Source: Salinisphaera sp. G21_0
Lineage (GTDB): Bacteria > Pseudomonadota > Gammaproteobacteria > Pseudomonadales > Endozoicomonadaceae
Assembly (NCBI RefSeq): GCF_017744115.1
Contig: NZ_JAGHQW010000014.1
Span: 1-64,000 of the forward strand
Reading direction: 5' to 3'
Length of the DNA: 64,000 nucleotides
This document shows positions 48,993 to 56,299 of this stretch, one piece after another (position 1 is the stretch's first letter; the number at the start of each line of letters is the position of its first letter). The notes below the pieces were generated by a model, which had not been told where the DNA came from, ran no database searches, and saw only the letters and a list, made by a program, of their open reading frames with translations. Both the position numbers and the translations under genes were made by a program.

Positions 48993-51900
48993 ATGGATAG
49001 AAGATCTGCTGGTATCAGTGGTAAATACACAAGATCAGGTAATAATTACACCCAACCGAATAACCATCCCCCTTCTTCAGGGCGTGGGCGATATAGACAT
49101 GCCACAGTCAGACCATGGAATAATCCCCCCCGTACTGCACCGGATCGCAATGAATTTTACCATTCTTCAGGCACACGCTCTTCTCAACATCTACAGGGGC
49201 GTTCAGTAAACCCTGCTCAGGATTTTAATGCCCTCATCAAACAGGAAATAATGGATGATCTGTTGAGTAAATCGGATCGTTTCGGTCATCGCTATAATGG
49301 GAAAAATCACAGTCAATATGCCATTTCAATTAAAAAATACACGTCAGCTGCTAAAAGACCGTTAAACCGGGCGGAACAAACCCAGCTGATACGTATGCTG
49401 CAAAATTTCACCCCAACACGGCGCTGGGATTGGCGAAGCCTGACGACAACACTTCATTCATTTACTTCAGCGGGTGTTTTTACCCCTTATAAACCCATGC
49501 ATGAACGTGTTCAGCTGACTCAAGCTGCCTTATTGTCAACTTTGCTTGATGCAATAATATTTAACTGCAACCAAAAACCTGAAGCCCGGGATATTGATGC
49601 CTGGGGTATCGCCAATCTGCTGTGGGCCCTGGCGAAACTGGTGGACAACGGCCAGAAGCAGACACCAGAATTCAACGAGGCCTTGGCCGCCGTGCTGCCC
49701 CACGTGAACGTACAGAAAGACCAATTCAATCCTCAGGGTATCGCCAACCTGCTGTGGGCCATTGCGAAACTGGTGGACAACGGGCTGGAGCAGACATCAG
49801 GGCTCAACGAGGCCGTGGCCGCCCTGTTGCCCCTCGTGAACGCACACAAAGACCGACTTAATGCCCAGGGCATTACCAACCTGCTGTGGGCCATCACGAA
49901 ACTGGTGGACAACGGGCTGGAGCGAACACCAGGGCTCAACGGGGCCGTGGCCGCACTGTTGCCCCTCGTGAACGCACAGAAAAACCAACTTAATGCCCGG
50001 GACATTGCCAACCTGCTGTGGGCCATTACGAAACTGGTGAACAACGGGCTGGAGCGGACACCAGGGTTCAACGAGGCCATGGCCGCACTGTTGCCCCTCG
50101 TGAACGCACAGAAAGACCAACTTAATGCCCAGGGCATTACCAACCTGCTGTGGGCCATTACGAAACTGGTGGACAACGGGCTGGAGCGGACACCAGGGCT
50201 CAACGAGGCCGTGGCCGCCCTGTTGCCCCTCGTGAACGCACAGAAAAACCAACTTAATGCCCGGGACATTACCAACCTGCTGTGGGCCATTACGAAACTG
50301 CTGGAAAACGGGCTGAAGCGGACACCAGGGCTCAACGAGGCCGTGGCCGCCCTGTTGCCTCTCGTGAACGCGCAGAATGACCAATTTATTCCTCAGCAAA
50401 TCGCCAACCTGCTGTGGGCCATGGCGAAACTGATTGACAACAGGCAGGAGTCGACACCAGAACTCAACGAGGCCGTAGCCGCCCTGTTGCCCCACGTGAA
50501 TGCACTGAGAGCTACCTTTAAACCACAAGGTATCGCCAACCTGCTGTGGGCTATGGCGAAACTGGTGGACAACGAGCAGGAGTGGACACCAGGACTCAAA
50601 GAGGCCGTGGCCGCGCTGTTGCCCCACGTGAACGTACAGAAAAATAAATTTAATGCCCAGGGAATCGCCAACCTGCTGTGGGCCATGGCGAAACTGGTGG
50701 ACAACGGGCAGGATCGGACACCAGAGCTCAACGAGGCCGTGGCCGCACTGTTGACCCACGTGAACGTACAGAAAGACCAATTTAAAGCCCGGGATATCGC
50801 CAACCTGCTGTGGGCCATGGCGAAACTGGTGGACAGCGGGCAGAAGCAGACACCAGTGCTCAAAGAGGCTTTGGCCGCCCTGTTGCCCCACGTGAACGCA
50901 CAAAAGGCTCACTTTAAACCACAGGGTATCACCAACCTGCTGTGGGCCATGGCGAAACTGGTGGACAACGGGCATGAGAGGTCACCAGAACTCAACAAGG
51001 CCGTAGCTGCGCTGTTGCCCCTCGTAAACTCACAGAAAAACCAACTTAATGCCCAGGCCATTGCCAACCTGCTGTGGGCCATGGCGAAACTGGTGGACAA
51101 CGGGCAGGAGTCGACACCAGAACTCAACGAGGCCGTGACCGCACTTTTGCCCCACGTGAATGCACAGAGAGCTACCTTTAAACCACAAGAGATCGCCAAC
51201 CTGCTATGGGCCATGGCGAAACTGGTGGACAACGGGCAGGAACAGACACCAGCGCTCAACGAGGCTGTGGCCACGCTGTTGCCTCACGTGAACGCACAGA
51301 AAGACCAATTTATTCCTCAGCACATCGCCAGCCTGCTGTGGGCCATGGCGAAACTGGTGGATAACGGGCAGGAGTGGGCACCAGAGTTCCAAGCGGCCGT
51401 GGCTGCGTTGTTACCCCACGTGAGGGCACAGAAAGCTAACTTTAAACCACAGGGTATCGCCAACCTGCTGTGGGCCATGGCGAAACTGGGTGAACTCGTT
51501 GAGCTGAATGTGGTTACCTCTACATTCGAATCGCTTGTCTACCGAATCAGTGAAAACCCTCAGCTCTCCAGGCAAGTTATATCGATGTCTCTATGGGGCG
51601 TAATGGTATGCTGTGCCAGGTTGTCTCCAGACTCCAATGCCAATAAAAATAACGTGCTTGAAAAGCACATGGATGACCTATTGACTCGCCTGGAAAATAC
51701 ATCACCGGATAATGAAGAGGATCAAACCACCATGGCCATGGCCGCCAGTTGGCTTGGCAGAGCGTGTCCGTTCAACCCCCATTACCAGACAACCATTTCA
51801 AAACATCAGGCCAACTTCCGCAATCAACTCCAATCATGCATACCCTCTTTGAAGATTGAAGAAGAAAAGAGTCTTAACTCATTACCTCCGGTTGACCTGC

Positions 51901-52115
51901 TACTGCCAGATCACAACATGGTGATTGAAGTTCAGGGATCGTCTCATTACGTCAATGGTGATTTCAAAACCAGGAAGGGTTCGACGCTGCTTAAAATCGC
52001 ACTGCTGCAGAAATCAGGATTTGAGGTCATTGAAATCCCGGTTAACAGGCTTTGGAACCAGAGTTTAATGAAACCATTTATTGATCGAATAAAGAAGAGA
52101 ACAAACAGCCAGTAA
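48993..52115 (+). CDS. Copy 16: OPR-like 15-repeat protein with RAP domain
   Basis: 1040 residues with 15 repeats (last Trp 827). Units 3-6 form a duplicated dimer: AQGITNLLWAITKLVDNG followed by ARDIANLLWAITKL, repeated once (DNA period 264 bp). Five consecutive cores have LLWAITKL or LLWAIAKL instead of LLWAMAKL. The 3' units and the RAP domain (about 967-1019, EVQGSSHYVNGDF, KTRKGS) follow copy 15 closely. It ends with IKKRTNSQ. It is the last gene before the insertion sequence, which begins 53 bp after its stop inside a class-C spacer. Confidence 0.9.
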   Translation: MDRRSAGISGKYTRSGNNYTQPNNHPPSSGRGRYRHATVRPWNNPPRTAPDRNEFYHSSGTRSSQHLQGRSVNPAQDFNALIKQEIMDDLLSKSDRFGHRYNGKNHSQYAISIKKYTSAAKRPLNRAEQTQLIRMLQNFTPTRRWDWRSLTTTLHSFTSAGVFTPYKPMHERVQLTQAALLSTLLDAIIFNCNQKPEARDIDAWGIANLLWALAKLVDNGQKQTPEFNEALAAVLPHVNVQKDQFNPQGIANLLWAIAKLVDNGLEQTSGLNEAVAALLPLVNAHKDRLNAQGITNLLWAITKLVDNGLERTPGLNGAVAALLPLVNAQKNQLNARDIANLLWAITKLVNNGLERTPGFNEAMAALLPLVNAQKDQLNAQGITNLLWAITKLVDNGLERTPGLNEAVAALLPLVNAQKNQLNARDITNLLWAITKLLENGLKRTPGLNEAVAALLPLVNAQNDQFIPQQIANLLWAMAKLIDNRQESTPELNEAVAALLPHVNALRATFKPQGIANLLWAMAKLVDNEQEWTPGLKEAVAALLPHVNVQKNKFNAQGIANLLWAMAKLVDNGQDRTPELNEAVAALLTHVNVQKDQFKARDIANLLWAMAKLVDSGQKQTPVLKEALAALLPHVNAQKAHFKPQGITNLLWAMAKLVDNGHERSPELNKAVAALLPLVNSQKNQLNAQAIANLLWAMAKLVDNGQESTPELNEAVTALLPHVNAQRATFKPQEIANLLWAMAKLVDNGQEQTPALNEAVATLLPHVNAQKDQFIPQHIASLLWAMAKLVDNGQEWAPEFQAAVAALLPHVRAQKANFKPQGIANLLWAMAKLGELVELNVVTSTFESLVYRISENPQLSRQVISMSLWGVMVCCARLSPDSNANKNNVLEKHMDDLLTRLENTSPDNEEDQTTMAMAASWLGRACPFNPHYQTTISKHQANFRNQLQSCIPSLKIEEEKSLNSLPPVDLLLPDHNMVIEVQGSSHYVNGDFKTRKGSTLLKIALLQKSGFEVIEIPVNRLWNQSLMKPFIDRIKKRTNSQ
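49859..50386 (+). repeat. Duplicated two-unit block (264 bp period) in copy 16
   Basis: 49859-50122 and about 50123-50386 have the same order of two unit types (AQGITNLLWAITK, then ARDI.NLLWAITK) with few base differences. This shows duplication of a dimer rather than a single unit. Confidence 0.7.
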
Positions 52116-52168
52116 TCGTCTCCCTGCCATCAAGACTCAAGAACCGTTTTTACAATTCAGAGTAGATG

Positions 52169-52191
52169 CAGGGCGGTTGCACCTGATGTAC
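52169..52191 (+). repeat. Left terminal inverted repeat of the insertion sequence
   Basis: Begins CAGGGCGGTTGCACC and ends GATGTAC. It pairs with 53138-53160. Confidence 0.8.
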
Positions 52192-52384
52192 GATAGTTTA
52201 TATTTTTGTTCTACTCATGATTGCCAGCGTTGTTGACCGTACATTCCCAGACAATTCAGAACACAATTCAGGCCGAATTCTGAAAAAAGAAGCCAACGCT
52301 TGGATAATTTGCACAAAAATCTACAGGCCTTTTACAAAGCTTGTACCATTTGTTGCTTCTGTTATCTTGATTTAAACCAACTGT

Positions 52385-53099
52385 TTAGTCAGGATAAAAT
52401 TTCTCCAGCACCAGCTCAGTTCGATAGTCCTGATCTAATCCTGCCAGTTGGATCCGGGCTGCCATACTCTCTTTCTCAAAGCGGTTACTTTGTTTGTGGG
52501 CATTGAAACACCACCGCCTTACTGTCGCAACGTTCTTTGCCGCTGTTCGTATGGATTTTAGAGGCGTCTTCTTTAAAGCACATCGAGAATTTCGGGGATA
52601 GCAGTAATCTCATTGGACTTAGTATCAATGGGGGTAAATCCTAATATAAGCTTAAGCTCTGAGCTGTATGCACTGACCATATGAACCAGCTTCTTGCCTT
52701 TAGCTGGGCGAGAGCCACGTAGTGCCTGCCATCAATAGCTATAACATTGTCGTTTTTTTCTGGATGAGGCCCCATTTTATGAGCATTTATCACCGATAAT
52801 GTGTCGCTTACCCAATCAACAAATAACTGCGTAAAAGCTTCTGGATCAAGCAGTTTGCACACTGTTGCAATAGTTTAATGGGAAGGAAAACCAAATTGGT
52901 AAGGAAAAAACATACGAAACCAGCAATGGTTATACTTGGCGAATCGCTCCATGCCTTGCCATGTCGTATAACCATTCAAAATACTGACATAAACGATAAA
53001 TATGACTTCCGGAAGTGGATACGTAACGTGATCTTCGCTACGAGGCTCAGCCAGTGATTTAATCCTTACGACCATTGGTGTGTAGCTGGACATTGTCAT
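52385..53099 (-). pseudogene. ISAs1-family transposase remnant
   Basis: Read from 53099 on the minus strand, the N-terminal part (YPLPEVIFIVYVSILNGY, FFPYQFGFPSH) matches the family's N-terminal domain. An in-frame TAA at 52875-52877 replaces the residue after PSH, and the same frame resumes with KLLDPEAFTQLFVDWV and NVIAIDG (first catalytic Asp). A frameshift near 52725 then moves the frame to LRGSRPAKGKKLVHMVSAYSS and SNEITAIPEILDVL. After that the second and third catalytic residues are missing. Sequence resumes with the family's C-terminal end (NVATVRRWCFNAHKQ, then a stop at 52385-52387). A stop, a frameshift and a central deletion make it inactive. Confidence 0.85.
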
Positions 53100-53137
53100 A
53101 CCTCGGGTTACATCTGAGGTATGTTAATAGTACATAT

Positions 53138-53160
53138 GTACATCTCATGCTACCGCCCTG
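53138..53160 (-). repeat. Right terminal inverted repeat of the insertion sequence
   Basis: The reverse complement begins CAGGGCGGTAGCATG and ends GATGTAC. It differs from the left end at four positions. Confidence 0.8.
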
Positions 53161-53222
53161 TTTTCACAATTCAGCGTAGATATTCTCGTCCAACCATTTG
53201 CGTTTATAAACCGTTCAGCAAA

Positions 53223-53285
53223 ATGAACTTCTGAGCAGAACAGCAGTCTGCATTTTATATTCTCATGAATTAATGAAATATGATT
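53223..53285 (+). promoter_or_regulatory. Conserved 63-bp leader of copy 17
   Basis: Begins with ATGAACTTCTGAGCAG. It has GCATTTTATATT (the T run is broken) and AATATGATT just before the canonical ATG at 53286. It survives intact next to the insertion sequence. Confidence 0.55.
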
Positions 53286-53501
53286 ATGGATAGCAGATCT
53301 GCTGGTGTCAGTGGTAAATACACAAGATCAGGTAATGATTACAACCAACCGAATGACCATGCCCGTTCTTCAAGGCGTGGGCGATATAGATATGCCACAG
53401 TCAGACAATGGGATCATCCCCCCGCAATGCCCCGGGTCGCAATGAATTTTACCATTCTTCTGGCACACGTTCTTCTCAACATCTCCAGGGCCGTTCAGTA
53501 A
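53286..53501 (+). pseudogene. Canonical 5' end of copy 17, out of frame with the rest
   Basis: ATG at 53286 sits at the exact 63-bp spacing and encodes the family N-terminus (MDSRSAGVSGKYTRSGNDYN through QWDHPP). The C run at 53418-53423 has six C where intact relatives such as copies 11-13, 15, 16, 19 and 20 have seven. Translation then leaves the family frame and stops at 53499-53501 (ISRAVQ). A gain of one C would restore a full-length gene of about 950 residues. Slippage-based on/off switching, a plain mutation and a sequencing error are all possible. Confidence 0.8.
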
Positions 53502-56143
53502 ACCCTGCTCAAGATTTTAATGCCCTCATCAAACAGGAAATAATGGATGATCTGGTGAGTAAATCGGATCATTTCGGTCATCGCTATGATGGGAGAAATC
53601 ACGGGCAATATGCCAGTTTAATTAAAAAATACACGTCAGCTGCTAAAAGGCCGTTAAATCGAGCTGAACAAAGCCAGCTGATACGTATGCTGCAAAATTT
53701 TACCCCAACACGGAGCTGGAATTGGCGAAGCCTGACGACAACACTGCACTCATTTACTTCAGCAGGTGTTTTTACCCCTCATAAACCCATGAATGAGCAT
53801 GTTAAGCTCACTCAAGCTGCCTTATTGTCAACGCTACTTGATGCAATAATATTTAACTGCAACCTAAAACCTGAAGCCAGTAATATTGGTGCTCAGGAAA
53901 TCGCTAACCTGCTGTGGGCCATGGCGAAACTGCTGGACAGCGGGCAGGAGCGGACGCAAGAGCTCAACGAGGCCGTGGCCGCGCTGTTGCCCCAGGTAAA
54001 CGTACAGAAAGATCAATTTATTCCTCAGGCTATCGCCAACCTGCTGTGGGCCATGGCAAAAATGGTAGACAACGGACAGGAGCACACACCGGGGCTCAAA
54101 GAGGCCGTGGCTGCGCTGTTGCCCCACGTGAACGCACAAAAAGCTCACTTTAAACCACAGGAAATCGCCAACCTGCTGTGGGCCATGGCGAAACTGGTGG
54201 ACAACAAGCAGGAGCAAACACCAGAGTTCAACGAGGCCGTGGCTGCGCTGTTGCCCCACGTGAAAGCACAGAAAGACCAATTTATTCCTCAGCATATCGG
54301 CAACCTGCTGTGGGCCATGGCGAAACTGGCGGACAACAAGCAGGAGCAGACACCAGAGTTCAACGAGGCCGTGGCTGCGCTGTTGCCCCACGTGAACGCA
54401 CAGAAAGACCAATTTATTCCTCAGCATATCGCCAACCTGCTGTGGGCCATGGCGAAACTGGTGGACAACGGTCAGGAGCGGACACCAGAACTCAAAGAGA
54501 CCGTAGCCGCACTGTTACCGCGCGTGAACGCACAGAAAGCCCAGTTTAAAGTCCAGGGTATCGCCAACCTGCTGTGGGCCATGGCGAAACTGGTGGACAA
54601 CGGGCAGGTGCAGACACCAGGGCTCAAAGAGGCCGTGGCCGCCCTGTTGCCCCTCGTGAACGCACAGAAAAACCAAGTTAATCCCCAGGGCATTGTCAAC
54701 CTGCTGTGGGCTATGGCAAAACTGGTGGAAAACGGGCTGGAGCGGACACCAGGGCTCAAAGAGGCGGTGGTGGCGCTGTTACCCCATGTGAACGCACAGA
54801 AAGGCCAATTTACTGCCCAGGGAATCGCCAACCTGCTGTGGGCCATGGCAAAACTGGTGGACAACGGGCTGGAGCGTACACCAGGGCTTAAAGAGGCCAT
54901 GGTCGCGCTGTTCCCCCATGTGAACGCACAGAAAGACCAATTTATTCCTCAGAATATCGCCAACCTGCTGTGGGCCATGGCGAAACTGGTGGACAACGGG
55001 CTGGAGCGTACACCAGGGCTCAAAGAGGCCTTAGCCGCCCTGTTGCCCCTCGTGAACGCACAGAGAGCTACCTTTAAACCACAAGGTATCGCCAACATGC
55101 TGTGGGCCATGGCGAAACTGGTGGACAACGGGCATGACCAGACACCAGAACTCAACGAGGCCATGGCCGCGCTATTGCCTCACGTAAACACACAGAAAGC
55201 TAGCTTTAATCCTCAGGAAATCGCCAACCTGCTGTGGGCCATGGCGAAACTGGTGGACAACGGGCTGGAGCAGACTCCAGGGCTCAACGATGCCATGGCC
55301 GCGCTGTTGCCCCTCGTGAACGTACATAAAGGCCAATTTAATGGTCAGGGTATCGCCAACCTGCTGTGGGCCATGGCGAAACTGGTGGACAACGGGCAGG
55401 AGCAAACACCAGGGCTCAAAGAGGCCGTGGCCGCGCTGTTGCCCCACGTGAATGCACAGAAAGACCAATTTATTCCTCAGCATATCGCCAACCTGCTGTG
55501 GGCCTTGGCGAAACTGGGTGAGCTTGTTGAGCTGAACGTGCTTACCTCTACGTTCGAATCGCTTGTCTACAAAATCAGTGAAACCCCCCGGCTCTCTCAG
55601 CAAGACATATTGATGACCCTCTGGGGAGTAATGGTATACTGTGCCAGGTTGTCTCTGGTCTCCAATGCCAACAAAAATAACTGGCTTGAAAAGCATATTA
55701 ATGACCTGTTTACCCGCCTGAAAAATACATCCCCAGACAATGAAGAGGATCAATCCATCATGATCATGGCCGCCAGTTGGCTTGGCAGAGCGTGTCCGGT
55801 CGTCCCCCATTACCAGACAATCACTTCAAAGCCTCAATCCGGCTTCCGCGATCAGCTCCAATCATGTATGCCCTCTTTGAAGATTGAAGAAGAAAAGAGT
55901 TTGAACTCATTACCTCCGGTTGACCTGCTTCTGCCAGATCACAACATAGTGATTGAAGTTCAGGGACCGTCTCATTACGTGGGTGGTGATTTCAAAACCA
56001 GGAAGGGTTCGACGCTGCTGAAAATCGCACTGCTGCAGAAATCAGGATTTGAGGTCATTGAAATCCCGGTTAACAGGCTTTGGAACCTGGATTTAATGAA
56101 ACCATTTATTGATCAAATAAAGAGGAGAACAAACAGCCAGTAA
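53408..56143 (+). CDS. Copy 17: OPR-like 13-repeat protein with RAP domain, main frame without its normal start
   Basis: The open frame is 911 residues if it starts at the ATG at 53408, just before the shortened C run. This start lacks the leader and a ribosome site, so it may be untranslated or weak unless the upstream frame slips. The body is intact: the N-terminal helical segment, 13 repeats (last Trp 698 in this numbering), the capping segment, and a RAP domain at about 838-890 (EVQGPSHYVGGDF, KTRKGS), ending IKRRTNSQ. Units starting at 54200 and 54332 (DNKQEQTPEFNEAV) are near-identical neighbours. One capping residue is unusual (VMVYCARL instead of VMVCCARL). Confidence 0.8.
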   Translation: MGSSPRNAPGRNEFYHSSGTRSSQHLQGRSVNPAQDFNALIKQEIMDDLVSKSDHFGHRYDGRNHGQYASLIKKYTSAAKRPLNRAEQSQLIRMLQNFTPTRSWNWRSLTTTLHSFTSAGVFTPHKPMNEHVKLTQAALLSTLLDAIIFNCNLKPEASNIGAQEIANLLWAMAKLLDSGQERTQELNEAVAALLPQVNVQKDQFIPQAIANLLWAMAKMVDNGQEHTPGLKEAVAALLPHVNAQKAHFKPQEIANLLWAMAKLVDNKQEQTPEFNEAVAALLPHVKAQKDQFIPQHIGNLLWAMAKLADNKQEQTPEFNEAVAALLPHVNAQKDQFIPQHIANLLWAMAKLVDNGQERTPELKETVAALLPRVNAQKAQFKVQGIANLLWAMAKLVDNGQVQTPGLKEAVAALLPLVNAQKNQVNPQGIVNLLWAMAKLVENGLERTPGLKEAVVALLPHVNAQKGQFTAQGIANLLWAMAKLVDNGLERTPGLKEAMVALFPHVNAQKDQFIPQNIANLLWAMAKLVDNGLERTPGLKEALAALLPLVNAQRATFKPQGIANMLWAMAKLVDNGHDQTPELNEAMAALLPHVNTQKASFNPQEIANLLWAMAKLVDNGLEQTPGLNDAMAALLPLVNVHKGQFNGQGIANLLWAMAKLVDNGQEQTPGLKEAVAALLPHVNAQKDQFIPQHIANLLWALAKLGELVELNVLTSTFESLVYKISETPRLSQQDILMTLWGVMVYCARLSLVSNANKNNWLEKHINDLFTRLKNTSPDNEEDQSIMIMAASWLGRACPVVPHYQTITSKPQSGFRDQLQSCMPSLKIEEEKSLNSLPPVDLLLPDHNIVIEVQGPSHYVGGDFKTRKGSTLLKIALLQKSGFEVIEIPVNRLWNLDLMKPFIDQIKRRTNSQ
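54200..54463 (+). repeat. Near-identical tandem pair of 132-bp units in copy 17
   Basis: Units 54200-54331 and 54332-54463 share DNKQEQTPEFNEAVAALLPH and PQHI.NLLWAMAKL and differ at a handful of bases, a recent unit duplication. Confidence 0.75.
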
Positions 56144-56236
56144 TGGTCTCCCTGCCATCAAGACTCAAGAACCGTTTTCTCAATTCAGAGTAGATGTTCT
56201 TCTCCAACCATTGGCGTTTATAAGCCGTTCAGCAAA

Positions 56237-56299
56237 ATGAACTTCTGAACAGAACCGCAGTCTGCTTTTTATATTCTCATGAATTAATGAAATATAATT
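56237..56299 (+). promoter_or_regulatory. Conserved 63-bp leader of copy 18
   Basis: Same sequence type as before copy 15 (TTCTGAACAGAACCGCAGTCTGCT, TATATTCTCATG). The MNF ORF is at 56237-56248. Confidence 0.6.

Larger units (their letters stand above)
52169..53160 (-). mobile_element. Decayed 992-bp ISAs1-family insertion sequence
   Basis: Bounded by imperfect 23-bp terminal inverted repeats (19 of 23 match), both starting CAGGGCGGT. It contains a minus-strand transposase remnant with ISAs1-type motifs. The outer ends abut 22-bp direct repeats (52147-52168 and 53161-53182, TTTT.ACAATTCAG.GTAGAT) that match at 19 of 22. Target duplications in this family are usually shorter, about 8-10 bp. 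The element lies in the spacer between copies 16 and 17 and interrupts neither gene. The stretch 52192-52384 inside it shows nothing recognisable. Confidence 0.8.

Noticed and set aside
52300-52506. Small plus-strand ORF of 68 codons inside the insertion sequence
   Set aside because: It overlaps the minus-strand C-terminal transposase remnant (NVATVRRWCFNAHKQ), has no homology I recognise and no start signals.
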